DNA from: Natrarchaeobaculum aegyptiacum
Lineage (GTDB): Archaea > Halobacteriota > Halobacteria > Halobacteriales > Natrialbaceae
Assembly (NCBI RefSeq): GCF_002156705.1
Contig: NZ_CP019893.1
Location: 2,480,001 to 2,544,000, forward strand
Reading direction: 5' to 3'
Length of the DNA stretch: 64,000 nucleotides
The notes beneath the pieces are model-generated. The model was not told the DNA's origin. It made no database searches and was given only the letters and a program-made list of their open reading frames with translations. A program made the translations under genes and the position numbers. Positions 1 through 8,307 of the stretch are shown here, in pieces; within the stretch, counting starts at the first letter, position 1; each line of letters starts with the position of its first letter.

Positions 1-1690
1 TCGTGTCGTCGTCGATGTAGGCCATCACGTGGTCCATGTACTTCTCGCCCTGACGCTGGATCTCGTCGACGTCGTAGGCCAGCGCGTGACGGACGTCCTC
101 GATGGCGCGCTCGCGGTACTCCTCGCGCACGGTCTCGAGGTAGCGGTAGTACTTCTCGAAGTTGTCCTCCGGAATGGAGCCGTGGTGCTCTAAGTTCTCC
201 TCGAAGAAGTTGAACACCGTCAGCGGCGAGAGGAATCCACGCGAGCGGTGCTTGCTGTCCATGATCGCCTCGGCGATCTCGTCGCCGATGAATCGTGGGG
301 AGATGCCGACCATCCCCTCGCCGATTTCGGCCTTCTGGGCGGCTTCCTCGCGGAGTTTCTTCACGTCGACGTCGTCGCCCTCGTCGATCTCGCCGTTGTA
401 GGCTTTCGCCTTCGAGAGGAGGTCGACCGTCTCCGCGTCGGGTTCTTCGATGCGGGTGAGGACGCCGAACAGGCCCGCCATCTCTAAGGTGTGGGGCTCG
501 ACGTTGATGTCGGGAACGTCGGCGTTGGAGAGCATCTTGTCGTAGATGCTGGCCTCGTCTTCGTAGCTGAGGACGTACGGGAAGTCGATTCGCTTCGTCC
601 TGTCGTTGAACGCCTCCATCTTCTCGTCGCCTTTCTTGTCCTTGTACTCGGGCATGTTCGTCCGCCCGACGATCACCTGGTCGATGTCGATCCGGGGGTT
701 GTTCTTGGGCTTGATGGTCTGCTCCTGAGTGGCGTGGAGGAAGTCGTAGAGGAACTCTCGCTGGAGTTTGAGCAGTTCCTCCCCGGAGAAGATGCCACGG
801 TTGGCGTTACAGAACGCTCCCGAGTAGTCGAACGCGCGCGGATCGGACTCGCCGTAGATGGCGATCTTCGAGTAGTTGACGTCGCCCGTCAACTCGGTTT
901 CGTCCTGATTCTTCTTGTCTTTCGGCTCGAAGGTCTCGATCCCCTGACGCTTGTTCTCGTCGGCGATGAAGCGGACGATCTCGACGTGATTCTCTAGGAC
1001 CTGCTGGAGGTCGTCGTCGTAGTACGCCAGCAGTTTGTCCATGTAGAACTCGCTTTCGGGGTCGAGTGCCTGCTCGTTCTGGATGGTGTAGGGCGCATCG
1101 AGGCGCTCGTTCAGATCCTCGATCACCCGCTGGCGCTGCTCGAGCGGCAACAGGACGAGCGGATCCTGATTCATCGGCGACCGGACGACGTCGTCTGCGG
1201 GATCCTGGTCTTTGATGACGTCACAGAGGTTCGTCCACCGGAAGGTGTACATCCGCCCCTCCTCGCGGAGCGTGTAATCCTCGAAGTAGTTCCGAACCTG
1301 TTTGTCGAAGTGAGACTTCCCGGACCCGACCGGACCGAGCAGCAATTTGATACGGCGTTCCGGCCCGAGTCGACGGGCACCTGATTTCACCTTGTTGACG
1401 AACTCGTGGATCGACTGGTGAATCACCTTCCCGTAGAAGGTGTTCTCGCCGTCGTGGAGGGGATCTTCGCTCGCGAGTCGGTACTCGACGACTCCTTCTG
1501 TCTCGTCGTAGGTGGTCCCGTAGTAGTCGAACATGTCCGCGACGCGCTGGTGAGCGTTGCGGGCGACTTTCGGGTCCTCGTAGACCTCCTCTAGGTACCA
1601 GTCGAACGACTTGGTTTCCCGCAGGTCCGCGGGCATCGATTCCTTGTATGCCGTACTGAGCTTCTCGAGCGTCTCGATGTCACCGGTCAT
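1..1690 (-). CDS. prkA: PrkA-type serine protein kinase (AAA+), 3' end outside window
   Basis: The visible part is about 563 residues from an ATG at 1690; the gene runs off the left edge. A Walker A motif GPVGSGKS lies at residues 119-126, after an N-terminal stretch typical of PrkA AAA domains (EVYEDP, RVADMFDYYGT). Family knowledge: PrkA proteins are ATP-dependent Ser/Thr kinases with an AAA+ core and a C-terminal kinase-like domain; haloarchaea often carry two in tandem beside a DUF444 protein, so partners would lie to the left. The kinase C-terminal part is not visible, so activity cannot be judged. A long non-coding region follows on its 5' side. Confidence 0.9.
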   Translation of the reverse strand, partial: MTGDIETLEKLSTAYKESMPADLRETKSFDWYLEEVYEDPKVARNAHQRVADMFDYYGTTYDETEGVVEYRLASEDPLHDGENTFYGKVIHQSIHEFVNKVKSGARRLGPERRIKLLLGPVGSGKSHFDKQVRNYFEDYTLREEGRMYTFRWTNLCDVIKDQDPADDVVRSPMNQDPLVLLPLEQRQRVIEDLNERLDAPYTIQNEQALDPESEFYMDKLLAYYDDDLQQVLENHVEIVRFIADENKRQGIETFEPKDKKNQDETELTGDVNYSKIAIYGESDPRAFDYSGAFCNANRGIFSGEELLKLQREFLYDFLHATQEQTIKPKNNPRIDIDQVIVGRTNMPEYKDKKGDEKMEAFNDRTKRIDFPYVLSYEDEASIYDKMLSNADVPDINVEPHTLEMAGLFGVLTRIEEPDAETVDLLSKAKAYNGEIDEGDDVDVKKLREEAAQKAEIGEGMVGISPRFIGDEIAEAIMDSKHRSRGFLSPLTVFNFFEENLEHHGSIPEDNFEKYYRYLETVREEYRERAIEDVRHALAYDVDEIQRQGEKYMDHVMAYIDDDT

Positions 1691-2292
1691 GGTTTGGAGT
1701 GTGGTGCCCCCGTAGTCGGTCGTCGGTTTCCGCTCGTCGGACGTCGGCTGCGGGAAGCGCCGTAGCGACGAGCCACGCCACTCCGAGAGCCCGGGGAGCC
1801 GGACGCGAGCGGCGAGCGGTCTCCCGTCGGCTGGTGGGCGGTCCGCAGCGACCCCCAGTTTGGGCGGCAGCGAACGATCGTGTCATGTGTGAACTATCAC
1901 CACTCATCGGTGTGCGAGCCTCGCGTCGACGAACTCGCACGACCTGCACCGGGGACGGGCGCTGAGTGGATCGGTCCGGCGAACGGATACCGATAGTATT
2001 TAATGAGTGAGTAATCCAGCTACTTAACCTTGGCCCCAAAAGGTATTTACCAGAATCTATTTTCAGGCAAAACGTGCCTGAATCGTATCCTGTCGTTCGG
2101 TACCAGACCACATATTACTCGCTCGTTGCCCTCAATCGACGGCTTTCACCTGCCTGCCTCGCTCGCGCGCGGTCCTTCCACGGATCGCCAAACGATAGTC
2201 TGGGGGAGGGCCGGAAAACGACCTGCCCCAACGCGACCGACTCGAGTCGGGGAGCCGACGACGATTTAGGCCCGTCTCGCCTACCCCACTGC
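1691..2292. other. Divergent intergenic region with AT-rich core
   Basis: Roughly 600 bases between prkA and the rightward gene at 2293, with no acidic halophile-like reading frame. The central part (about 1990-2110) is much more AT-rich than its surroundings and holds TATA-like stretches on both strands (tatttaatgag near 1996, tacttaacc near 2021), so it is the probable divergent promoter region. The prkA transcript would then have a leader of about 300 nt. Confidence 0.5.
2062..2082. promoter_or_regulatory. Perfect inverted repeat TTCAGGC-N7-GCCTGAA
   Basis: Two perfect 7-bp arms separated by aaaacgt lie in the AT-rich core of the prkA upstream region. The size and spacing suit a dimeric regulator site; a short transcript hairpin is the alternative. 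No regulator can be assigned. Confidence 0.35.
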
Positions 2293-2691
2293 ATGAGCGA
2301 CCTGCCGGACCTCCCCGATTCGTGGGTCGTCTGGGCCGACGGTGACGACGGCCGACTCGTCCTCGCCTATCGCCCCGACGTCTTCGACGCAGGCGAGTAC
2401 CCCGCCCCCTGCCTCCCCACCCTCTACGTCACCCACGGCCGCCGGACCCGTCGCCCCGGTCGAAACCCCCGGAACACGACCGCCTCGAGCGACTGGTTCG
2501 TCACGTTCTACCTCGAGCCGGAGGTCACCCTCGCGAACGATTGCCACTCGAGTCAGGCCGAGGCACTCGCCGCAGCGGGTGACCTCGCTCGCCGGTTCGA
2601 CGACGGCGAACTGGACTACCGGGGATGCTATCAGGTTCCCCGGGAGGCGTATCTGGATCGGCTGGACGACCTGACTGGTCGGGCGGAATAG
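2293..2691 (+). CDS. Conserved haloarchaeal protein, DUF5820-like
   Basis: 132 residues from an ATG; codons further upstream in the same frame lack halophile composition. The protein is acidic, with a WVVWADGDDGRLVLAY start, a central basic stretch ([13 protein letters not shown]) and a C-terminal QVPREAYLDRLDDLTGR ending. I recall this ending from a haloarchaea-only family of unknown function (DUF5820), an assignment made from memory. No signal peptide, membrane segment or catalytic motif is visible. It sits on the same strand as the UPF0179 gene about 60 bp downstream. Confidence 0.7.
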   Translation: MSDLPDLPDSWVVWADGDDGRLVLAYRPDVFDAGEYPAPCLPTLYVTHGRRTRRPGRNPRNTTASSDWFVTFYLEPEVTLANDCHSSQAEALAAAGDLARRFDDGELDYRGCYQVPREAYLDRLDDLTGRAE

Positions 2692-2753
2692 GCGTCGATG
2701 GACGCGTCCGCGAACGCGTGAGTCTTAACCGCCCGTAGCGAGTACCCCTCGCC

Positions 2754-3200
2754 ATGTCCACCGTCACCCTCCTCGGCCGTCGGCTGGCCGAACCCGGGAC
2801 CGAATTCGTCTACGAGGGCGAAGCCGACGGCTGTGCGGGCTGTCCCTACCGCAGCCAGTGTCTCAATCTCTCCACTGACACGAAGTACCGCGTCACGAGC
2901 GTTCGCGAGAACGCCCAGACCCTCGAGTGCGCGATGCACGACGGTGGCGTCCGCGCCGTCGAGGTCGAACCCGTCTCCGTGCGCGCGAACATCCACGGGA
3001 AGGGTGCCTTCGCCGGGAGCAAGGCTGGCCTCCCCGGCCCCTGCCCGTACGTCGAGTGTTCGAGCCACGAGTTCTGTGAACCCGACGGCGTCTCCTTCGA
3101 CGAGGAGTACCGAATTCGCGAGATTATCGGTGATCCCCCACACGAGGTCTGTCACCTCGACCGCTCGCTCGAACTGGTCGAACTCGACGTGCAGGATTGA
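2754..3200 (+). CDS. UPF0179 family protein (Cys-rich)
   Basis: 148 residues, the usual length of this archaeal family of unknown function. Eight cysteines stand out (C27, C30, C36, C59, C97, C102, C108, C133), arranged as CxxC-x5-C and CPYVECSSHEFC. This pattern suggests metal or Fe-S binding, which is inference. It is soluble, with no signal peptide. TATA-like bases (cttaacc, near 2727) precede the ATG by about 30 bp, fitting a leaderless transcript. Confidence 0.85.
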   Translation: MSTVTLLGRRLAEPGTEFVYEGEADGCAGCPYRSQCLNLSTDTKYRVTSVRENAQTLECAMHDGGVRAVEVEPVSVRANIHGKGAFAGSKAGLPGPCPYVECSSHEFCEPDGVSFDEEYRIREIIGDPPHEVCHLDRSLELVELDVQD

Positions 3201-3241
3201 TCGGCTCGGTCTCCACCTCTCGAGTCGTCCGTCGAATTCCT

Positions 3242-3261
3242 CCCACAGCTCACGCCGTGGG
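3242..3261. mobile_element. Hairpin resembling the end of an IS200/IS605 (TnpB) element
   Basis: An 8-bp stem (CCCACAGC / GCCGTGGG, one G-T pair) closes a 4-nt loop; on the minus strand the loop reads GTGA. It is flanked by gaattcct on one side and ctttctcct on the other. I recall a very similar hairpin with the same flanks at the right end of many haloarchaeal IS1341-type TnpB elements. No transposase or TnpB frame is present in the 180-bp gap, so this would be a remnant. Confidence 0.35.
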
Positions 3262-3379
3262 CTTTCTCCTTGTCCCGCCGTGACTGCGACGGTGACCCCG
3301 GCTCCAGCGTCGTCACTCACGACGTCGGTGGGCGCAGAAAAACGTGTACCAGGGGAAGCCAGCGACGCGTCGTGTCGCT

Positions 3380-3838
3380 TTACTCCTCGCGGACGTCGAC
3401 GACCAGTACCGGAATCGTCGTCGAGCGCAGTGTTCGTTCGGCGACGCTGCCGAGCAGGACCCGTCGGACGCCGCCGCGACCGGCCGACCCCATCACGATG
3501 AGGTCGATGTCGTTTTCGTCACCGTAGGTGGCGATTCGCTTGCGCGGGTTGCCAGCGACGATCGATTCGGTGACCTCGAGGCCGGCTGCTTCGGCTTTCT
3601 CGGCGACGGAGCCGGTAGCGATCCGGGCGCGCTCCTCGAGTTCGGGGAGGTCGCTCAGGTCGCCCTGTTTGAAGCGGTCGATCTGTTCGGTGCCGACGGC
3701 GACGTCCATCGCGTCGAGGTCGACGACGTACAGCGCGTGGACGTCGGCGTCGTACTGCTGGGCGAGGTCGACGGCGTGTTCGACGGCGGTTTCGGCGACG
3801 GTACTTCCATCGGTCGGGACGAGTATGGTGTCGTACAT
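3380..3838 (-). CDS. Universal stress protein, UspA family
   Basis: 152 residues, single Usp domain. It starts MYDTILVPTDGS, and the nucleotide-binding loop GSAGRGG followed by GSVAERTL fits the ATP-binding subclass (G-x2-G-x9-G[ST]). It is cytoplasmic and probably dimeric. It lies about 106 bp behind the symporter pair on the same strand, a common haloarchaeal arrangement suggesting a role in transporter or stress regulation. Specific function unknown. Confidence 0.9.
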   Translation of the reverse strand: MYDTILVPTDGSTVAETAVEHAVDLAQQYDADVHALYVVDLDAMDVAVGTEQIDRFKQGDLSDLPELEERARIATGSVAEKAEAAGLEVTESIVAGNPRKRIATYGDENDIDLIVMGSAGRGGVRRVLLGSVAERTLRSTTIPVLVVDVREE

Positions 3839-3944
3839 GTGTCGTGTAGTCGTCTCGGTTCTTCGTTCTCGAGGGCTATGGTGGATGTCGTTGGGCGAGG
3901 ACCGTCAGTTGTTGGGCAGTTCTCAGTTCGTGGTGGTTTGTCGA

Positions 3945-5591
3945 TCAGTCGTCTGCGGGACTCCCTCCGTCGGCTGCGACGTCTTCTGCGGAGTCCATCT
4001 GGTGCATCGGCTCGGGGCTGTGACACTGGCGGACGAGTCGTTTGACGTCCTCCGGTGGTTCTTCGGTCAGCAGCGAGACGACGATGATGACTGCGAACAC
4101 GACCGGGACGCCGATCAGTGCGGAGGCGGTCCCGGGCAGGTACGCGGCGACTTCCGGGATCACGGCAGTCTCGACGCCGGTGTACATCGGAATCGCGGTG
4201 TCGTTCAGGATCGCACCGAACGAGATCACCATCCCGACGAGCATGCCGGCGATGGCACCCTCTCTGGTCGTCTTCTCCCACCAGAGCCCGAGGAAGAACA
4301 CGGGGAAGAAGATCGAGCCCGCGATGGCGAACGACATCGCGACGAGTTCGCCGATGAGCGCCGGCGGGTTCAGGCCGATGATCGTCGTCAGGATACCGAT
4401 GCCGAGGATCGTCGATCGACCGACGATCAACTGTTCGCGCTGGGTCGCGTTCTCCTTGTAGAGGTTGGTGTAGATGTCGTGTGCAGCCGCCGACGAGGCC
4501 GTAATGAACAGGCCGGCGGTCGTCGCCAGTGCCGCGGCGACGGCACCCGCTGCGACCAGTCCGACCAGCCACTCGGGCAGTTCCGCGAGCTGGGCGGTCA
4601 ACAGCACGATGGAGTCTGCGTCACCGCCGGGCATGTCCATGAAGCTGCCGTCGCCGGGACCGTCGGCGTACAGCAGGCCACCGAAGGCCGCGTACGTCGC
4701 GGTGCCCCAGTACAGCAGGCAGATGAAGAACAGTCCCCACACCGTCGACCAGCGGGCCGTCCGCTCGTTGTCGACCGTGTAGAACCGCACCAGCACGTGG
4801 GGCAGCCCGCAGGTACCGACGATGAGACTGAACGTCAGTGCGATCCAGCCGTAGTAGCTCGTGAACGCGAACGGCTCGACGAGCTGGGCCTCGAGGCTCG
4901 CGGCCTCTGCGACCTGCGGACCGGCCTCGAGGTACGGCACGGCGAGCGACCAGCCCTGTGCCCAGCCGGTCGCGTAGAGGCCGAGCGTGAACGCGATGAT
5001 CAGGATGATGTACTGGATGGCCATGTTCTTCGTCGTCCCCAGCATGCCGGAGAGGGCGACGTAGCCGATGGTGACGGCCATCAGCAGGATGACGCCAGTC
5101 TCGTAGGAGACGCCGAAGATGTACTGGGACATCAGTCCCATGCCGCTGGCCTGTCCAACCGCGTAGACGAACGCGATCACGAGCGTGGTGAACGCCGCGA
5201 TGCCACGCGCCCAGTCGGAGTAAAACCGGTCACCGACGAAGTCGGGTGCGGTGTACTTTCCGAACCGACGGAACTGGGCGGCCATGAAGATGAGCAGGAT
5301 GAAGTATCCCGTCGTCCAGCCGACGACGTACGCCAGCCCGAAGTAGCCGATCGTCGCGATCAGTCCGGCCACCCCGAGGTACGACGCGGCACTCATCCAG
5401 TTTGCACCGATCGCCATCCCGTTCTCGACCGAGCCGATCGAGCGCCCGGCGACCCACAGTTCGTCGACTGCGGCGACGCGGAAGAAGTACCCCACGCCCA
5501 GGAAGAGCGCGAGCATCCCGACCAGGATCAGTGTCGGAACCGTCTTGAACCCGATGTCGAGTGCAGAGTCGAGGACGACCGGATCCATCAT
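3945..5591 (-). CDS. Sodium:solute symporter, acetate/monocarboxylate-type (ActP-like)
   Basis: 548 residues with about 13 hydrophobic segments and SSS-family features (FFRVAAVDELWVAGRSIG, GANWMSAASYLG, and GLFITASSAAAHDIYTN near the Na+ site). Its ATG overlaps the stop of the upstream small-subunit gene by 4 nt (ATGA), so the two are translationally coupled. Coupling to a DUF4212 subunit is typical of the VC_2705-like branch of this family. With acs immediately upstream, uptake of acetate or a related carboxylate is a reasonable inference; the substrate is not proven. The C-terminal tail is acidic and cytoplasmic. Confidence 0.85.
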   Translation of the reverse strand: MMDPVVLDSALDIGFKTVPTLILVGMLALFLGVGYFFRVAAVDELWVAGRSIGSVENGMAIGANWMSAASYLGVAGLIATIGYFGLAYVVGWTTGYFILLIFMAAQFRRFGKYTAPDFVGDRFYSDWARGIAAFTTLVIAFVYAVGQASGMGLMSQYIFGVSYETGVILLMAVTIGYVALSGMLGTTKNMAIQYIILIIAFTLGLYATGWAQGWSLAVPYLEAGPQVAEAASLEAQLVEPFAFTSYYGWIALTFSLIVGTCGLPHVLVRFYTVDNERTARWSTVWGLFFICLLYWGTATYAAFGGLLYADGPGDGSFMDMPGGDADSIVLLTAQLAELPEWLVGLVAAGAVAAALATTAGLFITASSAAAHDIYTNLYKENATQREQLIVGRSTILGIGILTTIIGLNPPALIGELVAMSFAIAGSIFFPVFFLGLWWEKTTREGAIAGMLVGMVISFGAILNDTAIPMYTGVETAVIPEVAAYLPGTASALIGVPVVFAVIIVVSLLTEEPPEDVKRLVRQCHSPEPMHQMDSAEDVAADGGSPADD

Positions 5592-5998
5592 CGGTCACCC
5601 CCGTCGGCCGCGACCGTCTCGCTCGAGTCGGTCTCGACGTCGTCTTCGTGTGAGATACCGTACTTGGTGTCGAGGCGATCACGCTGGTAGGCGTAGACGG
5701 CCGACAGCACCAGCGCGCCGAGGGGTGTCACGACCGCCGTGATGAAGAAGTGCAGCGGGAACCCGCCGAGCACTTCCGTCCCGGTCATGACGTCTGGCGC
5801 GATCAGGACCGCCGTCGTCGGGCCGAACACGACGATCGCCCACAGCGCGAACAACCCCCACATCGCACGCAGGTTGTCCCGCATGAACGGCGTCGCGGGC
5901 TTGAAGAGGTTGATCTCCTTGTCGAGGTACTGTTCAGTCTTCACGCCGCCGTCCGTCGCGGCGGCGTCTGTCGAATCTCGAGTGGTATTATCTGACAT
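5588..5998 (-). CDS. DUF4212 small subunit of the sodium:solute symporter
   Basis: 136 residues with two membrane segments (MWGLFALWAIVVFGP region and FFITAVVTPLGALVLSAVYA). The N-terminal motif YLDKEINLFKPATPFM is typical of the DUF4212 family. These proteins are nearly always encoded just before an SSS symporter, as here with a 4-nt overlap. The role is probably assembly or regulation of the symporter. It is the first gene of the unit DUF4212, symporter, usp, about 75 bp behind acs. Confidence 0.85.
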   Translation of the reverse strand: MSDNTTRDSTDAAATDGGVKTEQYLDKEINLFKPATPFMRDNLRAMWGLFALWAIVVFGPTTAVLIAPDVMTGTEVLGGFPLHFFITAVVTPLGALVLSAVYAYQRDRLDTKYGISHEDDVETDSSETVAADGGDR

Positions 5999-6074
5999 GG
6001 TCTTGGTTCGTATCGTGGTCTCGTGTCTCGTGTCTCGTGTCTCGTGGCCTGTGAAATCGAAGAATGGCCGCTGC

Positions 6075-8048
6075 TCAGTCGCTATCCACCTGCGCAGCGA
6101 TGTCGTCGACGACGTCCGGATTCCGGAGCGTCGACGTGTTGCCCAGTTCGTTGCCGCTGGCGATGTCCTCGAGTAGCCGCCGCATGATCTTGCCCGAGCG
6201 CGTCTTCGGGAGTTCCGGCGTGAAGATCACTTCTTCCGGGCGAGCGATCGGGCCGATCGAATCGTCGATCGATTCCACCACCGCTTGCTCGAGTTCGGCG
6301 TCGCCCTCGTAGCCGTCTTCTGGGATCGCGTAGACGTAGACGGCCTCGCCTTTGACCTCGTGGTCACCGCCGACGACGGCGGCTTCGGCGACGCCCTCGA
6401 CGCCGACGGCCGCGGACTCGATCTCCATCGTCCCGAGGCGGTGGCCCGAGACGTTGATGACGTCGTCGACGCGGCCGAGGACGGTGATGTAGCCGTCCTC
6501 GTCGATCTTCGCGCCGTCCTCTGGGAAGTAGACCCACTCGTCGGCGTCGGGGTCTGAGTACTCCTGCCAGTACTCGGAGACGAATCGCTCGTCGTTCCGG
6601 TACAGCGTTCGGAGCATCCCGGGCCAGGGCTTCTGAACGGTGAGGTAGCCAGCCTCACCGGCGTCGACCTCCTCGCCTGCCCCGTCGACGATCTGGACGT
6701 CGAGCCCGGGGAGTCCCGGTCCAGCGGAGCCGGGTTTCATCTTGCCCACGCCGGGCAGGGTGGTGATCATGTGACCGCCAGTCTCGGTCTGCCACCAGGT
6801 GTCGACGACCGGACACTCACCGCCTCCGATGTGCTCGTAGTACCATTTCCACGCGCGCGGGTTGATCGGTTCGCCGACCGTTCCCAGCAGTCGCAGCGAG
6901 GAGAGGTCGTGGCGTTCTGGGTACTCCTTGCCCCACTTCATGAACGCCCGGATCGCCGTCGGTGCCGTGTAGAAGACGTCGACGCGGTTCTTCTCGATGA
7001 TCTCCCAGAACCGGTCTTTGTCCGGATAATCGGGCGTCCCCTCGTACATCACCGTCGTCGTTCCGAGCGCGAGCGGCCCGTACAGGATGTAGGAGTGACC
7101 CGTAATCCAGCCGATGTCCGCCGAACACCAGTAGGTGTCTTCCGGCTCGAGGTCGAGGACGGCGTGAGACGTCCAGGCGGCGTACGACAGGTAGCCACCC
7201 GTCGTGTGCTTGACGCCTTTCGGCTTGCCGGTCGTCCCCGAGGTGTACATGAGGAACAGCATGTCCTCTGCGTCCCGGGTGACTGGCTCGACCGTCGCAC
7301 CCGCGTGCTCGTCGACCAGTTCGTCGTAGTCGACCTGATCCGCCGCGAGGTCGTGCTCGAGTGCGTCGCCGAGTCGGTCGACGACGACGGTCGTGGTCTC
7401 GTGGTCGACGTCGGTGAGCCCCTCGTTGGTCTTCGAGAGGTGATCGAGCGCGTCGCCGCGCCGGTAATACCCGTCACAGGTGATCAGGTACTCGCTGTCG
7501 GCGTCGTTCATCCGGGTCGCGAGCGCGTCCGCGGAGAATCCGGCGAAGACGACCGAGTGGGGTGCGCCGATGCGGGCGCAGGCGAGCATCGCGATGGGCA
7601 GCTCCGGCACCATCGGCATGTACATCGTGACGACGTCGTCTTCCTCGACGCCGAGGTCTCGCAGCCCCGCCGCGAAGGCTTCGACCTCGTTCAGAAGGTC
7701 ACCGTACGTGTACGTGCGCGTCTCACCCAGTTCGCCCTCCCACTTGATCGCCGCCCGGTTTTTCGCCCCGTTCTCGACGTGCCGGTCGAGACAGTTGTAC
7801 GAGGCGTTCAGCTTCCCGTTCGTGAACCACTGGTAGGTCGGTGCCTCCGACTCGTCTAACACCTCGTCGTAGGACTCCTCCCAGTCGATGAAATCGGCTG
7901 CCCGTTCCCAACACTCCGGCCAGTTCTCCTCGAACTCGTCGTAGATGCCCGGATCGGACACGTTCGCCTGCTCGACGAACGACTCGGGCGGCTCGAACGT
8001 ATCTTGCTCCTCGAGTCGCGCCTCGAGACTGGCTTCCTCCTGTGACAT
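6075..8048 (-). CDS. acs: Acetate--CoA ligase (AMP-forming)
   Basis: 657 residues, full length for Acs. The P-loop YTSGTTGKPKG, the WWQTETGG motif and the C-terminal PKTRSGKIMRRLL are all present; the last carries the catalytic, acetylatable lysine. It converts acetate, ATP and CoA to acetyl-CoA, AMP and PPi in the cytoplasm. It lies upstream of the DUF4212/symporter genes on the same strand, making an acetate uptake and activation unit. A second acs paralog lies at 10717-12708, with a Bat-like regulator between. Confidence 0.95.
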   Translation of the reverse strand: MSQEEASLEARLEEQDTFEPPESFVEQANVSDPGIYDEFEENWPECWERAADFIDWEESYDEVLDESEAPTYQWFTNGKLNASYNCLDRHVENGAKNRAAIKWEGELGETRTYTYGDLLNEVEAFAAGLRDLGVEEDDVVTMYMPMVPELPIAMLACARIGAPHSVVFAGFSADALATRMNDADSEYLITCDGYYRRGDALDHLSKTNEGLTDVDHETTTVVVDRLGDALEHDLAADQVDYDELVDEHAGATVEPVTRDAEDMLFLMYTSGTTGKPKGVKHTTGGYLSYAAWTSHAVLDLEPEDTYWCSADIGWITGHSYILYGPLALGTTTVMYEGTPDYPDKDRFWEIIEKNRVDVFYTAPTAIRAFMKWGKEYPERHDLSSLRLLGTVGEPINPRAWKWYYEHIGGGECPVVDTWWQTETGGHMITTLPGVGKMKPGSAGPGLPGLDVQIVDGAGEEVDAGEAGYLTVQKPWPGMLRTLYRNDERFVSEYWQEYSDPDADEWVYFPEDGAKIDEDGYITVLGRVDDVINVSGHRLGTMEIESAAVGVEGVAEAAVVGGDHEVKGEAVYVYAIPEDGYEGDAELEQAVVESIDDSIGPIARPEEVIFTPELPKTRSGKIMRRLLEDIASGNELGNTSTLRNPDVVDDIAAQVDSD

Positions 8049-8307
8049 GGTACAGACACACCAAAACCTACTACCATAGTAAAGTGGGTCTCTAGCTGTG
8101 CAAAATCATCCGGGTTATGCGCGCCCACCAGACATAGTTTCTCGAATCTATCACAGAAACAATGTCGGTATCGCGCTCTGGACTCGCCACGCTCCGAGTT
8201 ACGACCGTTCAGAAGCCGTTATTTAACAACTGTTTTACGATAGTTCGACCCGTTCGTTGCGGTGGCTCTAGAGGCTTAGTGTCGACCGGCTCGCGGCCAC
8301 CACCGGA

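Noticed and set aside
3528-5690. Long rightward frame opposite the symporter genes (about 720 codons)
   Set aside because: It is the antisense shadow of the well-supported symporter and DUF4212 genes; the composition is Arg/Asp-rich, without family motifs, typical of high-GC haloarchaeal DNA.
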